Below are positions 62,675-64,000 of a stretch of 64,000 nt of DNA, piece after piece; positions within the stretch are counted from its first letter, which is position 1; each line of letters begins with the position of its first letter. The position numbers were made by a program, and so were the translations under genes. Location: the NCBI GenBank assembly GCA_033807775.1, contig CM066320.1, positions 178,780,784 to 178,844,783 on the forward strand. Direction: 5' to 3'. This DNA is from Saussurea involucrata. Lineage: Eukaryota; Streptophyta; Magnoliopsida; Asterales; Asteraceae. The notes beneath the pieces are model-generated. The model saw only the letters and a program-made list of their open reading frames with translations. It searched no databases and was not told where the DNA came from.

Positions 62675-64000
62675 TCAGCATTCGATGACGATGCATGATT
62701 TGGATTTACTGTCGCTTGTCCAGACACGTGAAGGTCTGGAAGTTAGCACGCCAGTTAAACCGGGTTCTGAACTGTTTTGTTCAGAAGCCAAATCTGCGGC
62801 TTCGTCGAATGTCACGTTTATGCTTTCAACAACGGATTTGGTCCGTTTGTTGTAAACGCGATACGCCTTAGCCTGCATGGAGTATCCGATGAAGACTCCT
62901 TTGTCCGCCTTGGGGCTGAATTTGCCAAGATCATCTTTGTCATTCAGAATATAGCTCGTGCATCCGAACGCATGAAAGTAGATGATGTTCGGAACGTGAT
63001 TGTTCATGATCTCGTACGGCGTCTTGTTGAACCGCTTGTTAAGGATGGAGCGGTTTTGCGTATAACAAGCCGTAGACACCGCTTCGGCCCATAGAAATAG
63101 CAGAAGGTTGGATTGGGAAAGCATGGTGCGAGCTGCTTTGACCAGGGTACGGTTGCGTCGTTCCACCACTCCGTTTTGCTGAGGAGTGCGTGCGGCAGAA
63201 GAAGTGTGCGAGATGCCAACTGACGTCAGATAGTCGTCCACCGTTCGATTCCTGAACTCCATCCCGTTGTCGGTTCTGATAGACTGAACTTGTTGTAGTT
63301 TGTTCAGCTGGACAGTCTTCAGGTGATTAATAATCAGCTCTGGTGTTTCGTCCTTTGAGCGTATAAACAGTACCCAAGTGTAGCGTGAGAAGTCGTCCAC
63401 CATCACGAGAACATATTTGCGCTTATTAATGCTCGGAACACGCATCGGTCCACACAAATCCATATGGATAAGTTCGAGGGTCCGGGACGTGCTTGGAGTT
63501 GCCTTCGGATGATGTGGTACTCTCTTCATCTTTCCCATCTCACATGCCCCGCAGAGACGATCCTTCACGAATTGAAGATCGGGCACGCCTTTCACGTGTC
63601 CGCCCAGCACCAGTTTGTTGATTGTTTTGAAATTGAGGTGCGAAAGACGTCGATGCCAAATCCAAGCTTGCTGGGAATTGGCCTTTGACATGAGGCAGAC
63701 AGGGTTATCAATCTTGAGGGCTGCGAGGTCGATTGTGTAGAGGTTGGTCTTGCGTTTCCCAACCAGGAGCTCCACTCCATCGTCATTGAGAATTCTACAC
63801 CTTGTCTTTTTGAAGCTAACCTCGAGATCTTTGTCGCAGAACTGCCCGATGCTGAACAGATTGTGTCCCAATCCCGCGACGTGGGATACCTTCTTTATCA
63901 TGATCTTATCTTGAACAATGTCGCCGTAGCCCACGATCGGCGCTTTGTGGTCGTTCCCAAATCTCACGTCTCCACCATATTCTTCCCTCTGGTTCGTGAG
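62675..64000 (-). CDS. Copia E protease end and integrase (partial at window edge)
   Basis: The frame is open from the right window edge, so the protein start is outside. Protease tail: GYGDIVQDKIMIKKVSHVAG and LFSIGQFCD. Integrase: zinc site WHRRLSHLNF ... CGACEMGK, then D in HMDLCGP, D in RTDNGMEF, E in GVVERRNRTL, and the C-terminal block FIGYSMQAKAYRVYN. All DDE residues are present. The frame ends at 62675 by a shift before the linker to RT. The Met at 63967 is internal. Confidence 0.88.
   Translation of the reverse strand, partial: LTNQREEYGGDVRFGNDHKAPIVGYGDIVQDKIMIKKVSHVAGLGHNLFSIGQFCDKDLEVSFKKTRCRILNDDGVELLVGKRKTNLYTIDLAALKIDNPVCLMSKANSQQAWIWHRRLSHLNFKTINKLVLGGHVKGVPDLQFVKDRLCGACEMGKMKRVPHHPKATPSTSRTLELIHMDLCGPMRVPSINKRKYVLVMVDDFSRYTWVLFIRSKDETPELIINHLKTVQLNKLQQVQSIRTDNGMEFRNRTVDDYLTSVGISHTSSAARTPQQNGVVERRNRTLVKAARTMLSQSNLLLFLWAEAVSTACYTQNRSILNKRFNKTPYEIMNNHVPNIIYFHAFGCTSYILNDKDDLGKFSPKADKGVFIGYSMQAKAYRVYNKRTKSVVESINVTFDEAADLASEQNSSEPGLTGVLTSRPSRVWTSDSKSKSCIVIEC

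Larger units (their letters stand above)
55345..64000 (-). mobile_element. Copia element E, Sirevirus-like with third ORF (partial)
   Basis: Minus-strand Ty1/copia element inserted into the Athila gag. From right to left: end of protease, integrase, RT, RNase H, several PPT-like tracts, a promoter/intron-like region, a very long third ORF, PPT, and 3' LTR. Its gag and 5' LTR lie beyond 64000. A third ORF downstream of pol and repeated PPT-like tracts are Sirevirus traits. Integrase and RT resemble copia 1. Confidence 0.88.

Noticed and set aside
1..64000. A host gene, tRNA, rRNA or integrated DNA virus in the window
   Set aside because: All recognisable proteins are retroelement proteins; no pararetrovirus motifs, tRNA cloverleaf or rRNA sequence was noticed. 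Short non-coding RNAs cannot be excluded without tools.

Overview
The window is plant nuclear DNA made almost entirely of transposable elements. I found no host protein gene, rRNA or tRNA. The retroelement proteins (chromodomain-type Ty3 polyprotein, Sirevirus-like Ty1/copia pol with an extra ORF, Athila gag), the Helitron termini and the many TIR elements indicate a dicot. The style of the polyproteins suggests Asteraceae (lettuce, sunflower, chrysanthemum group), but that is recognition from memory, not a search.

Layout. 1-1319: AT-rich DNA with a 430-bp segment duplicated 685 bp away. 1325-9015: LTR element A (TSD AATGC), long LTRs, no coding capacity. 9021-10300: intergenic, with a Helitron 3' terminus. 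10301-16887: minus-strand copia element 1 (TSD GACTC), decayed and lacking RT/RNase H. 16888-18402: microsatellites and three TIR miniature elements. 18403-26830: minus-strand Ty3 chromovirus B, with gag-pol interrupted by a single TAG, in a tandem LTR-internal-LTR-internal arrangement. 28035-29652: related solo LTR (TSD CCCAA). 31101-32238 and 33004-33311: TIR elements with TAA/TTA target duplications. 33704-34128: complete short Helitron. 34163-49701: two abutting TIR elements, each split by a non-coding LTR element (C, TSD CATCT; D, TSD ATTGC). 50394-51347: foldback element containing a copia solo LTR. About 52019-55344: 5' part of an Athila element, cut by minus-strand copia element E, which runs off the right edge and carries a 1,272-codon third ORF downstream of pol.

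How the parts work together. A, B, C, D and the solo LTR share termini (TGTAA...TTACA) and a TAGACC-N4-GGTCTA hairpin. A, B, C and D share a palindromic pre-PPT motif. A, B and D share the tRNA-Met PBS and a leader hairpin with a palindromic GGCC loop. Only B codes for a near-complete polyprotein. The LTR pairs of A and D are still very alike although their interiors are coding-dead, so A, C and D look like parasites moved by a B-like chromovirus, with the leader hairpin as a candidate packaging/dimerisation signal.

The strongest unexplained signals are: (1) dense TCCGGA arrays in the LTRs of four Ty3 elements and also in the 5' region of copia E's third ORF, in each case downstream of a TATA-like box and usually inside a predicted intron; (2) an apparent internal promoter and spliced leader for that third ORF; (3) the conserved LTR and leader hairpins; (4) other families with their own palindrome arrays (TTATCGCA in the copia 1 leader, TTATCACATGTGATAA and TTCATATGTGAATC in TIR elements). 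All counts and alignments were made by eye.
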